35,876 nt of DNA from Pseudomonas sp. BN411 (GCF_029871235.1 NZ_SSOM01000021.1:1-35876), one strand, 5' to 3'. Positions 1 through 6,896 are shown, numbered from the stretch's first letter. Notes: a model not told the origin generated them from the letters alone. Numbers and translations: made by a program.

Positions 1-258
1 CTTCGCCGGCCAATCGCGATTGAAATCGCCCCCACAACAGTTCCCCACGCAGGGTATTCCTGTAGGGGCGAATTCATTCGCCAAGCAGAACGCCGTCCTG
101 CCGTAGGTTGGTCCGAGGAACGAGGCCCAACGTTGCGGTATTGAGACTTGGCTACCGTGGGTCGGTGGATGAAAAGAGCGTCATCCACCCTACGGGCCAG
201 CTTCGCCGGCCAATCGCGATTGAAATCGCCCCCACAACACCTGCCAGATCGCTTCGCG
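1..258. repeat. Mosaic of intergenic repeats at left edge
   Basis: This gene-free stretch is made almost entirely of repeated elements. Bases 1-39 recur exactly at 201-239. Bases 61-132 are a copy of the window's main dispersed repeat: a GGGGCGAATTCATTCGCC core, an imperfect CAGGACG/CGTCCTG-type palindrome, then GTTGGTCC...GGCCCAAC. Bases 164-189 form a perfect 9-bp hairpin, GGTGGATGA / TCATCCACC, with an 8-nt loop. Such elements are typical of Pseudomonas intergenic REP-type sequence. I see no gene here; the short open frames across it follow the repeats. Confidence 0.75.
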
Positions 259-570
259 CTACGCTGGCGGCTTGCCCTGGCGAACGGCTGTACAGAGAGA
301 CACGATGAACGCCCGCAGTTCATCGTGCTCCACTGGCCCTAACTCACCTCGCTGGTAGGCGGCGTCGATCAGGCCGATGCAGTAGCCGTCGTACTCGTCG
401 CACTGGTCAGCGGCCGAGAAGGCGAGATTGGCTACGGCGGCATAGAAGGGTTTGATCGCGCCGGTATCCAGGCCGTCGATCATCTCCCGCAACTCGACCG
501 GAATCAAGGCGGCTCCGGCAACTGCCCGGTCCTCTGCTATCTCTCGGGTCCAGGAGTAACGGTCAGTCAT
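259..570 (-). CDS. Small hypothetical protein (103 aa)
   Basis: A 103-residue soluble acidic protein. I do not recognise the family. The start at 570 is supported by a GGAGG ribosome-binding site about 7 nt upstream (minus strand). The sequence opens MTDRYSWTREIAEDRAVAGA, looks largely helical, and has no signal peptide or membrane segment. Two cysteines sit around an acidic QCDEYDGYC stretch near the middle. It stands alone, tail-on to the repeat cluster at the window edge and divergent from the OmpP1/FadL gene. It is probably a real lineage-specific Pseudomonas gene, because its codon use matches its neighbours and its ribosome-binding site is good. No function can be assigned from sequence. 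Confidence 0.65.
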   Translation of the reverse strand: MTDRYSWTREIAEDRAVAGAALIPVELREMIDGLDTGAIKPFYAAVANLAFSAADQCDEYDGYCIGLIDAAYQRGELGPVEHDELRAFIVSLCTAVRQGKPPA

Positions 571-734
571 GCGCAGGCCTCCAGGGTGTCGGTGAGTGTT
601 GTGTCTGGAAAAGATGGTAGACCCGCTGGCGACGCGACGCTGCGCAGGGCAAGCCTGATCCAGCGTCTATGATCCTTTGGGGGCATTCAGCATCGGGTAA
701 TACGCCACATCTTGGTCGATCAGGGGGAACTTCC

Positions 735-1958
735 ATGCGAGCGACATCGCTTCGGGTGTTATCCGGCATGCTGGCGTGCCTGGGCACATCGCCGGTTGTT
801 GCCGGTTCGGCGGGTTTTGCCGGTATCGCGGCCAGCGCCGACAGCGCGGAAACCGCCAGTGACAACCCAGCCGGCATGGCGCGGCTGGATAAGCCCACCG
901 CGACGATCAGCCTGTTGCAGGCGACCGGGCTGGGCAAGTTCGAGGTGGATGAGGGACAGACCACCACCAGCGGCGGAGACCCGGACAACGATCTCAACCC
1001 AGTCATGGTGCCCCAGGCCTACTACGTGAGGCCGCTCACCGATTCTCTGCATGCCGGGATCTCGCTCACCATTCCCTCCGGGTTCGGTTCGGAATACGGT
1101 TCGGACTGGGCCGGCCGCTACTACACCGACAGCTATTCGCTGGTCTATGTCGCCGTGACGCCGGCGCTTTCCTGGCGAATCAACGAGCAATGGTCGGTCG
1201 GTGCGTCAGTGGGCATCAACTACATCGCTTCACAGTCTGAAGTTGCCATCAACACGTTGGTGCCAGGTGCCGCCGATGGAAAGCTCGAGGCCGACCTCGA
1301 CGGCGTCGGCACCAACTTCAGCCTCTCGCTGCTCTGGGAAATGACTGAGAAGACACGCTTCGGCCTGGTCTACACGAGCGAGTCCAAAACCGATATCGAT
1401 GGCGACCTCAAGTTCCGCAACACCGGCCCGGTGATTGGCGGTTTGCTCGAACGGGGCATCCTGAGCGACGAGATCGAGGTCGAACAGGTCATGCCACAGC
1501 GCATCATCGGTGGCGTTTACCACGAACTGGATTCGGGGGCCTTCATCGTTGCCGACATCGCGTGGGTCGAGTTTTCCCGGTTCGGGGCCAACTCGATATC
1601 GCTGGACGGCGAAACCCTCGACGTGGAGGACAGCGGTTTCAACAACTTCTGGGCAGGCACCCTGGGATACGGTTTTCCCGCCAACGGCGGACTTCGCTAC
1701 ACGCTCGACACCTTCTACGTCCAGGCGCCGGTCGACGACAGCAAGCGCACGCTGGCCATGCCACTGGACCGGATGTGGGGCGTGGGCGCCGGGGTGCAGG
1801 TCGATTACCGCAATGGCAAGGCCGTCGAATTCGACCTGCACCTGGTGAACTTCGGCAAATCACCCGTGGATACCGGCCCCTCGGCCGTGCGCGGGCGCGT
1901 CGTAGGTGAAACCGAGCACCCGTACGCCGTGATCGTTTCCGGGGCTTACCACTTCTAG
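735..1958 (+). CDS. OmpP1/FadL-family outer-membrane transport porin
   Basis: Predicted outer-membrane beta-barrel of 407 residues, in the family that passes long-chain fatty acids or other hydrophobic compounds across the outer membrane. I chose the ATG at 735, preceded by a purine-rich AGGGGGAA site. An in-frame upstream start at 669 would put 22 unlikely residues before the signal peptide. Residues 1 to about 23 form a Sec signal (hydrophobic core LRVLSGMLACLG, cleavage near VVA-GS). The FadL hallmark is at about 30-50: GFAGIAASADSAETASDNPAGM, ending in the NPAGM signature. The rest alternates as in amphipathic strands and ends in the terminal aromatic YHF expected of an outer-membrane barrel. 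A repeat copy begins directly after the stop, followed by a bidirectional terminator. The family is well supported; the substrate is unknown. Confidence 0.9.
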   Translation: MRATSLRVLSGMLACLGTSPVVAGSAGFAGIAASADSAETASDNPAGMARLDKPTATISLLQATGLGKFEVDEGQTTTSGGDPDNDLNPVMVPQAYYVRPLTDSLHAGISLTIPSGFGSEYGSDWAGRYYTDSYSLVYVAVTPALSWRINEQWSVGASVGINYIASQSEVAINTLVPGAADGKLEADLDGVGTNFSLSLLWEMTEKTRFGLVYTSESKTDIDGDLKFRNTGPVIGGLLERGILSDEIEVEQVMPQRIIGGVYHELDSGAFIVADIAWVEFSRFGANSISLDGETLDVEDSGFNNFWAGTLGYGFPANGGLRYTLDTFYVQAPVDDSKRTLAMPLDRMWGVGAGVQVDYRNGKAVEFDLHLVNFGKSPVDTGPSAVRGRVVGETEHPYAVIVSGAYHF

Positions 1959-2048
1959 CGCCAAGCAGGACGCCGTCCTGCCGTAGGTTGGTCCGAGGAA
2001 CGAGGCCCAACGGAACGCCGCTTTTCGCGAGCGGAGCTCGCTCCTACA
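1959..2048. repeat. Dispersed repeat copy plus REP palindrome
   Basis: Bases 1959-2012 repeat the 3' two thirds of the dispersed element (perfect CAGGACG-C-CGTCCTG palindrome, then GTTGGTCC...GGCCCAAC), starting one base after the porin stop codon. Bases 2027-2041 form a second REP-like palindrome, GCGAGC-GGA-GCTCGC, followed by TCCTACA. Confidence 0.75.
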
Positions 2049-2063
2049 GTTATTCCGCCACCC

Positions 2064-2093
2064 AAAAAAATGCCCTCCGAAGAGGGCATTTTG
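2064..2093. terminator. Bidirectional rho-independent terminator
   Basis: A perfect 11-bp stem (AAAATGCCCTC at 2067-2077, GAGGGCATTTT at 2082-2092) with a CGAA tetraloop. It has an A-run on the left and a T-run on the right. It lies between two convergent genes, the porin and the DUF3015 gene, and can serve both. Confidence 0.92.
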
Positions 2094-2106
2094 CTTGTAC
2101 GTGGTA

Positions 2107-2613
2107 TCAGCTCGGCTGTTTGACGTAGCGGGCCAGTTGCTGGTCGCGGCTCATCACGTCCAGGGTGTTGGCGAGCACCTGATCACCGGTCGTGTCAGGC
2201 GCGACGAAGATATTGGAGAAGTTCGCCTGGGCGACCTGGGCGAAGTGGGCACGGTCACCCTGTTCGATACCCAGCAGGGTGGCATAGGCATCCAGCGCCT
2301 CGCCCTGGCCCTGGGCCATGTCTTCGGCGATGTTGTCGAGCATGCCGTTCATGGCGAACAGCGAGCGGCCGCCGTAGCGGATGGTCACGCTGGAGTCGCA
2401 GCCGTTGGTACCGGAGGTCAGGCCGAAGGTGGCGTTGCCCGAGGTGCCGTTGGTGGTGGTGGCCAGAAGGTGCGGGGCCAGGCCACGCTGGCCGTCGAAC
2501 ACCATGTTGCCCCAGCCGCAACCACCGCCCTTGCCCTCGGCGGCTTGCGCCATCACACCAACGGTGCCGAGAAGTCCGAAGATCAGCGCTTTACCCATCA
2601 GTTTTTTGGTCAT
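2107..2613 (-). CDS. DUF3015 exported protein
   Basis: A 168-residue protein with a clear Sec signal (MTKKLMGKALIFGLLGTVGV, cleavage near AQA-AE). The mature part starts with a glycine-rich CGWGNMVFDGQ segment followed by NGTSGNATFGLTSGTNGC. This combination is characteristic of DUF3015, a family common in Pseudomonas and other gammaproteobacteria with no known function. I chose the start at 2613 over longer in-frame starts because the signal peptide begins there and AAGGAA-type sites precede it. It is probably a periplasmic or surface protein. The cysteines in GGCGWG and NGCD may form a disulfide. It shares its terminator with the convergent porin gene. Confidence 0.88.
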   Translation of the reverse strand: MTKKLMGKALIFGLLGTVGVMAQAAEGKGGGCGWGNMVFDGQRGLAPHLLATTTNGTSGNATFGLTSGTNGCDSSVTIRYGGRSLFAMNGMLDNIAEDMAQGQGEALDAYATLLGIEQGDRAHFAQVAQANFSNIFVAPDTTGDQVLANTLDVMSRDQQLARYVKQPS

Positions 2614-2762
2614 TTCCTTTGTTCCTTGGTCTTTGCAGAGGCTTGTTATAGACGCATGACAACTCGTTCGACTGCACCACTGGACGACACGCGAACTCCC
2701 TGAATATGTAGGCGACGAACCTGCGACTTTCAAACCACAGCGCGAAAAGTCCTCCGCCTGCA

Positions 2763-3209
2763 TCACTGTTGCTGCTGCCAATACGGCTTGATCGCCTGCA
2801 GGCGCGGATCATCCGGCGCCGCTTCACGCATGCGTTTGACGTAACCGAACGCCGCGCTTCGCTCGCCTTCCGCGGCATGCAGGTAGATCAGTAAATAGAG
2901 CAGATCGGGATCATTCGGGGACCGCTCCAGCCCGCTGCGCAGTGCAGCCAGCAGCCCCTGGTAGTAGCGGATGCGCGAGTTGCCGGGCAGTTCGACCGCA
3001 GCCTTTTCCATCCAGTTCAGCGCTTCCTCTGCCCTGCCCCGTTCCACAAGAAACAGGGCAAGCATGTAGGCCAGGTTGCCGTGAGCGGCGGCCGGCATCA
3101 CCGCCAGATTGAGGCGCCCGCCAACAGATCGGCCATTCCCATCGGACACACTCCGACGCAGCAACATGAAGACGTGCATGATCGAAGTGCCGGGGGCTGC
3201 CGCAGGCAC
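2763..3209 (-). CDS. TPR-repeat protein, probably a broken gene
   Basis: The C-terminal two thirds is a clear tetratricopeptide-repeat solenoid: NLAYMLALFLVERGRAEEAL, then AVELPGNSRIRYYQGLLAAL, then RSPNDPDLLYLLIYLHAAEG and YVKRMREAAPDDPRLQ. The junction YYQGLLAALRSGLE looks short by about half a TPR unit, as if roughly 15-17 residues were deleted there. The N-terminus is not TPR-like, and the start is weak (GTG at 3209 or ATG at 3179, neither with a good ribosome-binding site). The same frame continues upstream past one TGA (3258-3260) into a well-initiated membrane-anchor peptide starting at 3401. One reading is a single gene, membrane anchor plus TPR, interrupted by a nonsense codon. The other is two genes. 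Confidence 0.5.
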   Translation of the reverse strand: MPAAAPGTSIMHVFMLLRRSVSDGNGRSVGGRLNLAVMPAAAHGNLAYMLALFLVERGRAEEALNWMEKAAVELPGNSRIRYYQGLLAALRSGLERSPNDPDLLYLLIYLHAAEGERSAAFGYVKRMREAAPDDPRLQAIKPYWQQQQ

Positions 3210-3257
3210 CTGGCCTACGGCCTGATCCAGACCTTGCCCAGTCGGAGGGGCGATGGA

Positions 3258-3401
3258 TCAGTGAAAAATCTGGCTGAGGCTGACGAGCGGAACACCATTC
3301 GCGTAGCTGGGACGCGTTGGCGGTTGCTCGCCGAGCAGCGCGATCAGTAACAGGATGCCCAGCAGGGTGGGCGTGAACAGGTAAGCGAGATGGTCACGCA
3401 T
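3258..3401 (-). CDS. 47-residue membrane-anchor peptide, in frame with the TPR frame
   Basis: A short frame with a strong start: GGAGG five bases before the ATG at 3401. It encodes MRDHLAYLFTPTLLGILLLI and 27 further residues, so one hydrophobic segment (about residues 8-24) followed by a polar tail ending in SLSQIFH. The frame ends at TGA 3258-3260 and then stays open in the same phase into the TPR frame. It is either a small inner-membrane protein or, more likely, the N-terminal anchor of a TPR protein cut off by a nonsense mutation. I do not recognise a family for the peptide alone. Confidence 0.45.
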   Translation of the reverse strand: MRDHLAYLFTPTLLGILLLIALLGEQPPTRPSYANGVPLVSLSQIFH

Positions 3402-3554
3402 ATGGACCTCCATCCGGGGCGGCCGGATTGATTTCTTGTTGTAGGTGGCCCAAGTGTGCAGAGGACGATTCCGGAGAAATTGTCATTTCACGTCAGGAAC
3501 TTTGCATATCGTGCCAATGGATAGCCAACCGTCGGGCTGGGTCAGTCAACAGGC

Positions 3555-3677
3555 CTGGAGTCGAACTGGATTCCAACGTCCGGCAAGCGGCCTCTTCCGG
3601 CGATCCGCTTTTACGGGCCGACGCAGGAGATGAACGAAAAGACCTTCAAGTTGCCAGACTTCGAGTTGGCTGACTGA
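3555..3677 (+). pseudogene. C-terminal remnant of a DUF1254/DUF1214 gene
   Basis: Frame 3555-3677 reads LESNWIPTSGKRPLPAIRFY, then GPTQEMNEKTFKLPDFELAD and a stop. The pattern NW[IL]P....-P....[IL]R[FL]YGP.....-KLPD is the closing segment of DUF1254/DUF1214 proteins, which are several hundred residues long. Upstream the frame meets a TAG at about 3531-3533 and no other part of such a protein is visible, so only the last 40 or so residues survive. Its stop codon abuts the end of the convergent hypothetical gene at 3678. The family call comes from motif memory and is moderately secure; that the fragment is non-functional is an inference from its size. Confidence 0.55.
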
Positions 3678-3917
3678 CTAAGCCCGCCGGCGATCCAGGA
3701 CCAGGTTGATGGTCCCATCCGCATTGGATGAAACATAGGGATCAAGTGCCGGAAAACTTTCCGCCGCACGCTCCAGGAGGAACTCCCCGGCGTGCTGGAC
3801 TCGCTCGCGGGTCGGGTTGGGGAGCCGGATGCTGACTCTCGCGAAGCCGTTGGCCAGCACATCCAGTGCCGCTTGCTCGAACAAATCTTCCAGCAGTTCC
3901 AAGGTTTCTCTATCCAT
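3678..3917 (-). CDS. Small hypothetical protein (79 aa)
   Basis: A 79-residue protein starting MDRETLELLEDLFEQAALDV, with the ATG at 3917 preceded by AAGGAAG at a normal distance. The N-terminal half is helical and acidic. The C-terminal half (INLVLDRRRA) looks like a beta strand with a basic tail. There is no signal peptide or membrane segment, and I do not recognise the family. It sits between a decayed DUF1254 fragment and the tRNA-like scar, in accessory-looking DNA. The strong ribosome-binding site and normal codon use argue for a real gene. Confidence 0.6.
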   Translation of the reverse strand: MDRETLELLEDLFEQAALDVLANGFARVSIRLPNPTRERVQHAGEFLLERAAESFPALDPYVSSNADGTINLVLDRRRA

Positions 3918-4105
3918 GGTTTCTTCCTTTGACCGAAATGCCCACTTCGAGGTCGGGTTGCCGACCTCGCTACCCTGCGCCTGGGCAATTGGGGCCCATG
4001 ACGTCCTGACTGCTACCTATGCAAGGGGCGCACCTGAACTGGTCGTTGAGCAATAGCGGTCGATTCGAATGGCGCGAGCAGGGCAAGCAAGCCCGTGACG
4101 AAGGG

Positions 4106-4142
4106 ATACGCGGGATAGGGTTCAATCCCTATCTTCCCGCCA
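4106..4142 (+). other. tRNA 3'-end-like scar (possible att site)
   Basis: GATAGGG-TTCAAT-CCCTATC followed by TTCCCG-CCA resembles the T arm, acceptor strand and CCA of a tRNA. From TTC to CCA it is 22 nt, where a canonical tRNA has 23, so one base would be missing. No matching 5' acceptor half (GGGAAGA) or anticodon arm lies in the preceding 80 bases, so this is not an intact tRNA gene. A terminator begins about 17 nt later, as after many tRNA genes. It could be the duplicated 3' end left by an island integration, or just a bulged hairpin. Confidence 0.3.
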
Positions 4143-4158
4143 TACTCAATAGCCTAAA

Positions 4159-4195
4159 CCACTGAAATTCTTAGAATTTCAGGGGTTTTTCTTTT
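4159..4195 (+). terminator. Rho-independent terminator
   Basis: A perfect 9-bp stem, CTGAAATTC (4162-4170) and GAATTTCAG (4174-4182), with a TTA loop, followed by GGGGTTTTTCTTTT. It points along the plus strand, yet no plus-strand gene lies just before it. The only candidate upstream is the tRNA-like 3' end. Confidence 0.7.
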
Positions 4196-4312
4196 CGGGC
4201 TCGCTCCAGAGTGTCGAAAAAACCAGTGCGGTTTGCTCAGTCGCTTCACTCAGGTGGGCCAGAGCCCGGGGGATAACGGGCTAGGTCTTCATGCCTTGGC
4301 GTTCCTCGTGAG

Positions 4313-5575
4313 TCAGGGCGTACGCAGCTTTGCAGCCATGTCTCGCATGACGCCATGAACAATTCGGCGCAGCAGGTATCTCTCACCGGCAAGGAAGTGC
4401 TCTGGCAGGCTTTGCAGGAGATGATCGGCAGCTTCCAGGGTCGCTTTCACAAGCTCATCCATCAGCTTGGCGGCAATCCTGTTCGGTAGTCCGAGGTGGC
4501 TGCCCATGTAGAGCACATGCTCCCTGGTCACTTCGGCGTGTGTTCGCATGCCTTCCACCTTCCATACCAGCTCAGCGTCCAGCCAGGGGGCCGATTCCTT
4601 GCTTGCGGTATATATCGCTGTGCAGAGCAGGTCGTAGTGAGGTGTAAGGTCAACGCCGTCCGCTGTGACGTAAAAAGAGAGGTTCTTCAGGTGGGCGTCG
4701 TTGTTGCCGACCAGGATGTTGAAAACCAGCCAATTGAATAGCTGGATTCGTGCTTCGGCTTTCCGGCGACAGAGACTGACGATGTGTTGAAGCGTCGTCA
4801 TCGAGGCCTGTTGGTATTTGAACTGGCGATCCAGTCCCAGTAACTGGCAACCGTCCAGGACATGCAGGCGTTTCAGTTGGCCGTCGACTACTTGCCTGTC
4901 AAAACGCTCAATCAGATAAACCGGCTCCGGGACGCGGTGAAGATCTACGGGGGCAGCATTCAGCCTGGCCATTTGGGCGACAGACATAACGAACCATTCA
5001 TTGGCCACGCTGTTGTCGTACTGGTCTGTTTCCGGGTGGTTCGGCTTGAGGATGTGAGTTGATGGCCGGCTGCCGATTGGCTCGTACAACACGCCGTCCA
5101 GGACCACGACAGGCAACTTGTGTTGGGCGCCTGCCAGCGACATTCGCTTGGGTGCTCCAGTGGTCAGCGATACCCGGGGGAGGTTCCTGATTCGCTGGCT
5201 GAGCATGTCGTCAGGGAGCGGCTGGAGCCCGCCATCGGGTATTGGTTCAAATCCTGGCAGAAGCGTGATGGCTCCCGCCGATTCAGCACCGTAGTAGCCC
5301 AGGAGCCCGAAGGCATCTGCAAACTCGATTTTCGCGTCGCTGGCCAGCAACTGACGGGCCTGCTCTTCTGGCAGCAGGTTGTCGAAGAACCACTGAACAG
5401 GACGTTCCGTAGAGCCATCCACGACTCGCCCTGCAGAGCGGGGAAGTGTGGGTGAGAGGTCGAATGATCGAGGGTTATTCAGCCAGTCAGATGAGTACTC
5501 GAGCGCCCATACACCGTTCTGGTCGATCAGGCTGCCGACATGCTCGTTGTTTATGGTGACTTCCAACTGCCTCAT
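4313..5575 (-). CDS. hipA: HipA-family serine/threonine kinase toxin
   Basis: Full-length HipA-like kinase (420 residues; E. coli HipA is about 440). The toxin phosphorylates a translation-related target and slows growth until bound by its antitoxin. Visible signatures are WFFDNLLPE (62-70, N-subdomain); MSLAGAQHK at 145-153, matching the ATP/autophosphorylation loop with Ser146; YLIERFDR (220-227); the catalytic loop VGNNDAHLKNLSF (289-301) with the Asp-His-Lys-Asn set; and TPHYDLL (311-317), the metal-binding Asp segment. All key motifs are present, so the enzyme is predicted to be active. Its ATG overlaps the antitoxin stop as ATGA (5572-5575), so the pair is translationally coupled. The order antitoxin then toxin is typical of hipBA. 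Its exact target (GltX, TrpS or other) cannot be told from sequence. Confidence 0.93.
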   Translation of the reverse strand: MRQLEVTINNEHVGSLIDQNGVWALEYSSDWLNNPRSFDLSPTLPRSAGRVVDGSTERPVQWFFDNLLPEEQARQLLASDAKIEFADAFGLLGYYGAESAGAITLLPGFEPIPDGGLQPLPDDMLSQRIRNLPRVSLTTGAPKRMSLAGAQHKLPVVVLDGVLYEPIGSRPSTHILKPNHPETDQYDNSVANEWFVMSVAQMARLNAAPVDLHRVPEPVYLIERFDRQVVDGQLKRLHVLDGCQLLGLDRQFKYQQASMTTLQHIVSLCRRKAEARIQLFNWLVFNILVGNNDAHLKNLSFYVTADGVDLTPHYDLLCTAIYTASKESAPWLDAELVWKVEGMRTHAEVTREHVLYMGSHLGLPNRIAAKLMDELVKATLEAADHLLQSLPEHFLAGERYLLRRIVHGVMRDMAAKLRTP

Positions 5576-5805
5576 GGCTTCGGCACGTCCAGATAGACCC
5601 GAATGCCCAGCTCATCGAGCAGTTGCAGCACACTCCCGAGGGAGACTGTTGGCTTGCCCTTTTCGATATCGCGCAGATGCACGTGGCTTTTACCAATCAG
5701 CATTGCCATGTCTTCCTGACGAATGTGCTGCTTTTTCCGTACCTCGCGAACGACCTTGCCGAGATCTTCCGGTGTGCGAATGGGGACGTACGAGTGCTGA
5801 TCCAT
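5572..5805 (-). CDS. hipB: HipB-like antitoxin, Xre-family repressor
   Basis: A 77-residue DNA-binding antitoxin. The helix-turn-helix runs through about residues 13-60: LGKVVREVRKKQHIRQEDMA, then MLIGKSHVHLRDIEKGKPTV. This is a Cro/cI-type fold with the usual IEKGK.TVSLGSVLQLLDELGI ending. I chose the ATG at 5805 (MDQHSYVPIRT). The frame stays open upstream to 5901, but those residues run over the operator palindromes and look non-coding. The ribosome-binding site is weak, as is common for tightly controlled antitoxins. HipB-type proteins neutralise HipA and repress their own operon. The four palindromes directly upstream (5820-5990) are the obvious targets. Confidence 0.9.
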   Translation of the reverse strand: MDQHSYVPIRTPEDLGKVVREVRKKQHIRQEDMAMLIGKSHVHLRDIEKGKPTVSLGSVLQLLDELGIRVYLDVPKP

Positions 5806-5819
5806 TTGGGATATCCGTT

Positions 5820-5990
5820 TCGAAGCTATGGTTTCGATTGTAGAAGGGAGCAAGGCGTGGTCAAGCCAAATCGAAACTATGGTTTCACTTCTGGAGAGCA
5901 ATACTCCTTTTCTGTGTAAAACGAAACTATGGTTTCTATTTTTATATTTAGCAGTGTGCTTCAGGCGGGTATCGAAGCTATGGTTTCGAT
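5820..5990 (-). promoter_or_regulatory. Four hipBA operator palindromes, 50-51 bp apart
   Basis: Four copies of a near-palindrome TCGAARC-TATG-GTTTCGA lie upstream of hipB: 5820-5838 and 5972-5990 (identical, TCGAAGCTATGGTTTCGAT), 5871-5888 (right half ends CAC) and 5921-5938 (left half ACGAAAC, right half TTTCTA). Starts are 51, 50 and 51 bp apart, close to five helical turns, so all four face the same side of the DNA. The stretch is AT-rich compared with the rest of the window. Known hipBA operons are repressed through several spaced palindromes, so autorepression by HipB with DNA bending or looping is the natural reading. The exact promoter boxes are not clear to me. Confidence 0.85.
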
Positions 5991-6318
5991 TGTTGGCTAG
6001 CCCTACGAGAGCGACGAGAGTGTCGAAGAAGTGTCGAAATCACAGGCACGAACTGTCGAAGATCGACACCGGCTTATGGCTGGAAACCCTGAACTGAGCA
6101 GGGTTGCGACGTACTGAGCCAGCCCTCGGGATGATTCTACAACTGCCCATCGGACGCTGGGTGCGGAGACCCGATTCCAGCCCGGAAATACCCCCCAGCT
6201 TCGGGGGAGAAAGCCGAAATACTGCTCCGGCCAATATCCAGCTCAGCGCGGCGCCATGAAACCATTTGAGCCCCTTACACTGGCTGGACAGGCCCCTCAT
6301 TCCATCAGGAGACCAGCA
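5991..6318. other. Gene-free spacer between hipBA and the GNAT gene
   Basis: No coding frame I can support. It contains AGAGTGTCGAA at 6017-6027 (an exact copy of 4208-4218 beyond hipA), several nearby GTGTCGAA/GTCGAA words, and a CCCCC-AGCTTC-GGGGG-type hairpin near 6190-6207. A possible -10 element (TACACT, about 6286) lies shortly before the acetyltransferase start. The long minus-strand open frame across this stretch has no recognisable content. Confidence 0.5.
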
Positions 6319-6798
6319 TTGCAACCTGTGACACCCATCCGGCGGGCAGCTGTGGCGGACGCCGACGCCATCACTGCATTGGTCAGCGAGGCCTACTCCC
6401 CGTACATCGCCAGGATCGGAAAGAAGCCCGGCCCGATGCTTGATGACTATCGACAACTCATCGCGGACGCCGACGTTTATGTCGCTTCCTTGGATTCGGT
6501 AGTGGCTGGCGTGTTGGTGATGTGCAAGGAAGGGGACGAAATGCTGCTGGCCAACGTTGCCGTACTGCCTCGTTTCAAAGGCCAGGGCATCGGGAAATTG
6601 CTGATGGCGTTCTGTGAGGAACTCGCGCGGCAGGCCGGATGCGCTGCTGTTCGCCTCTACACCCATGAGCGGATGACCGAGAACATCGAGATCTACAAAA
6701 AGCTCGGTTATTTGGAAACCCATCGGGCGGTGGAGGACGGTTTCGCTCGGGTGTTCATGCGCAAATCGATCTTGAGCCCCGCTGGTAACTCCCTGTGA
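6319..6798 (+). CDS. GNAT-family N-acetyltransferase
   Basis: A 159-residue GCN5-related acetyltransferase that moves acetyl from acetyl-CoA to an amine. Motif A is clear: LLANVAVLPRFKGQGIGKLL, with the QGIGK pyrophosphate-binding loop. It is followed by the motif B region LYTHERMTENIEIYKKLGYL, with the usual Y-KKLGF/Y ending. I chose the TTG at 6319 because AGGAG (6307-6311) stands 7 nt before it and the protein then begins QPVTPIRRAAVADADAI, as is normal for the family. The in-frame ATG at 6256 has no ribosome-binding site. It is a single-gene unit ending just before a dispersed repeat. The substrate is unknown; it could be a small metabolite, an antibiotic or a protein N-terminus. Confidence 0.87.
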   Translation: MQPVTPIRRAAVADADAITALVSEAYSPYIARIGKKPGPMLDDYRQLIADADVYVASLDSVVAGVLVMCKEGDEMLLANVAVLPRFKGQGIGKLLMAFCEELARQAGCAAVRLYTHERMTENIEIYKKLGYLETHRAVEDGFARVFMRKSILSPAGNSL

Positions 6799-6825
6799 AT
6801 CACCTTCCGCGAGGGAGAGGAGCTC

Positions 6826-6896
6826 TGTAGGGGCGAATTCATTCGCCAAGCAGGACGCAGTCCTGCCGTAGGTTGGTCCGAGGAACGAGGCCCAAC
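6826..6896. repeat. Dispersed Pseudomonas intergenic repeat, full copy
   Basis: A 71-bp copy of the element at 61-131, differing at two positions. It has the GGGGCGAATTCATTCGCC core, the CAGGACG/CAGTCCTG palindrome and the GTTGGTCC...GGCCCAAC arm. It fills the space between the GNAT gene and the end of the convergent AspT-like gene, where a transcription terminator might be expected. Confidence 0.75.

Larger units (their letters stand above)
3918..4312. other. Gene-free gap: hairpin, tRNA-like 3' end, terminator
   Basis: No coding frame here is convincing. The stretch holds a perfect 9-bp hairpin at 3948-3969 (CGAGGTCGG-GTTG-CCGACCTCG), a tRNA-3'-end-like sequence ending in CCA at 4142, a terminator at 4159-4191, an 11-bp sequence at 4208-4218 that recurs on the far side of hipBA, and a weak hairpin without a T-run at 4263-4282 (AGCCCG...CGGGCT) just downstream of hipA. 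Confidence 0.6.

Noticed and set aside
669-734. Upstream start for the porin gene
   Set aside because: The added 22 residues would precede a normal signal peptide, and the ATG at 735 has the better ribosome-binding site.
3428-3673. 81-codon plus-strand frame near the DUF1254 scrap
   Set aside because: Different phase from the recognisable DUF1254 tail, no ribosome-binding site, and composition not like a protein.
4067-4142. Complete tRNA gene
   Set aside because: No 5' acceptor strand complementary to TCTTCCC and no anticodon stem in the preceding 76 bases; only a 3'-end-like piece is visible.
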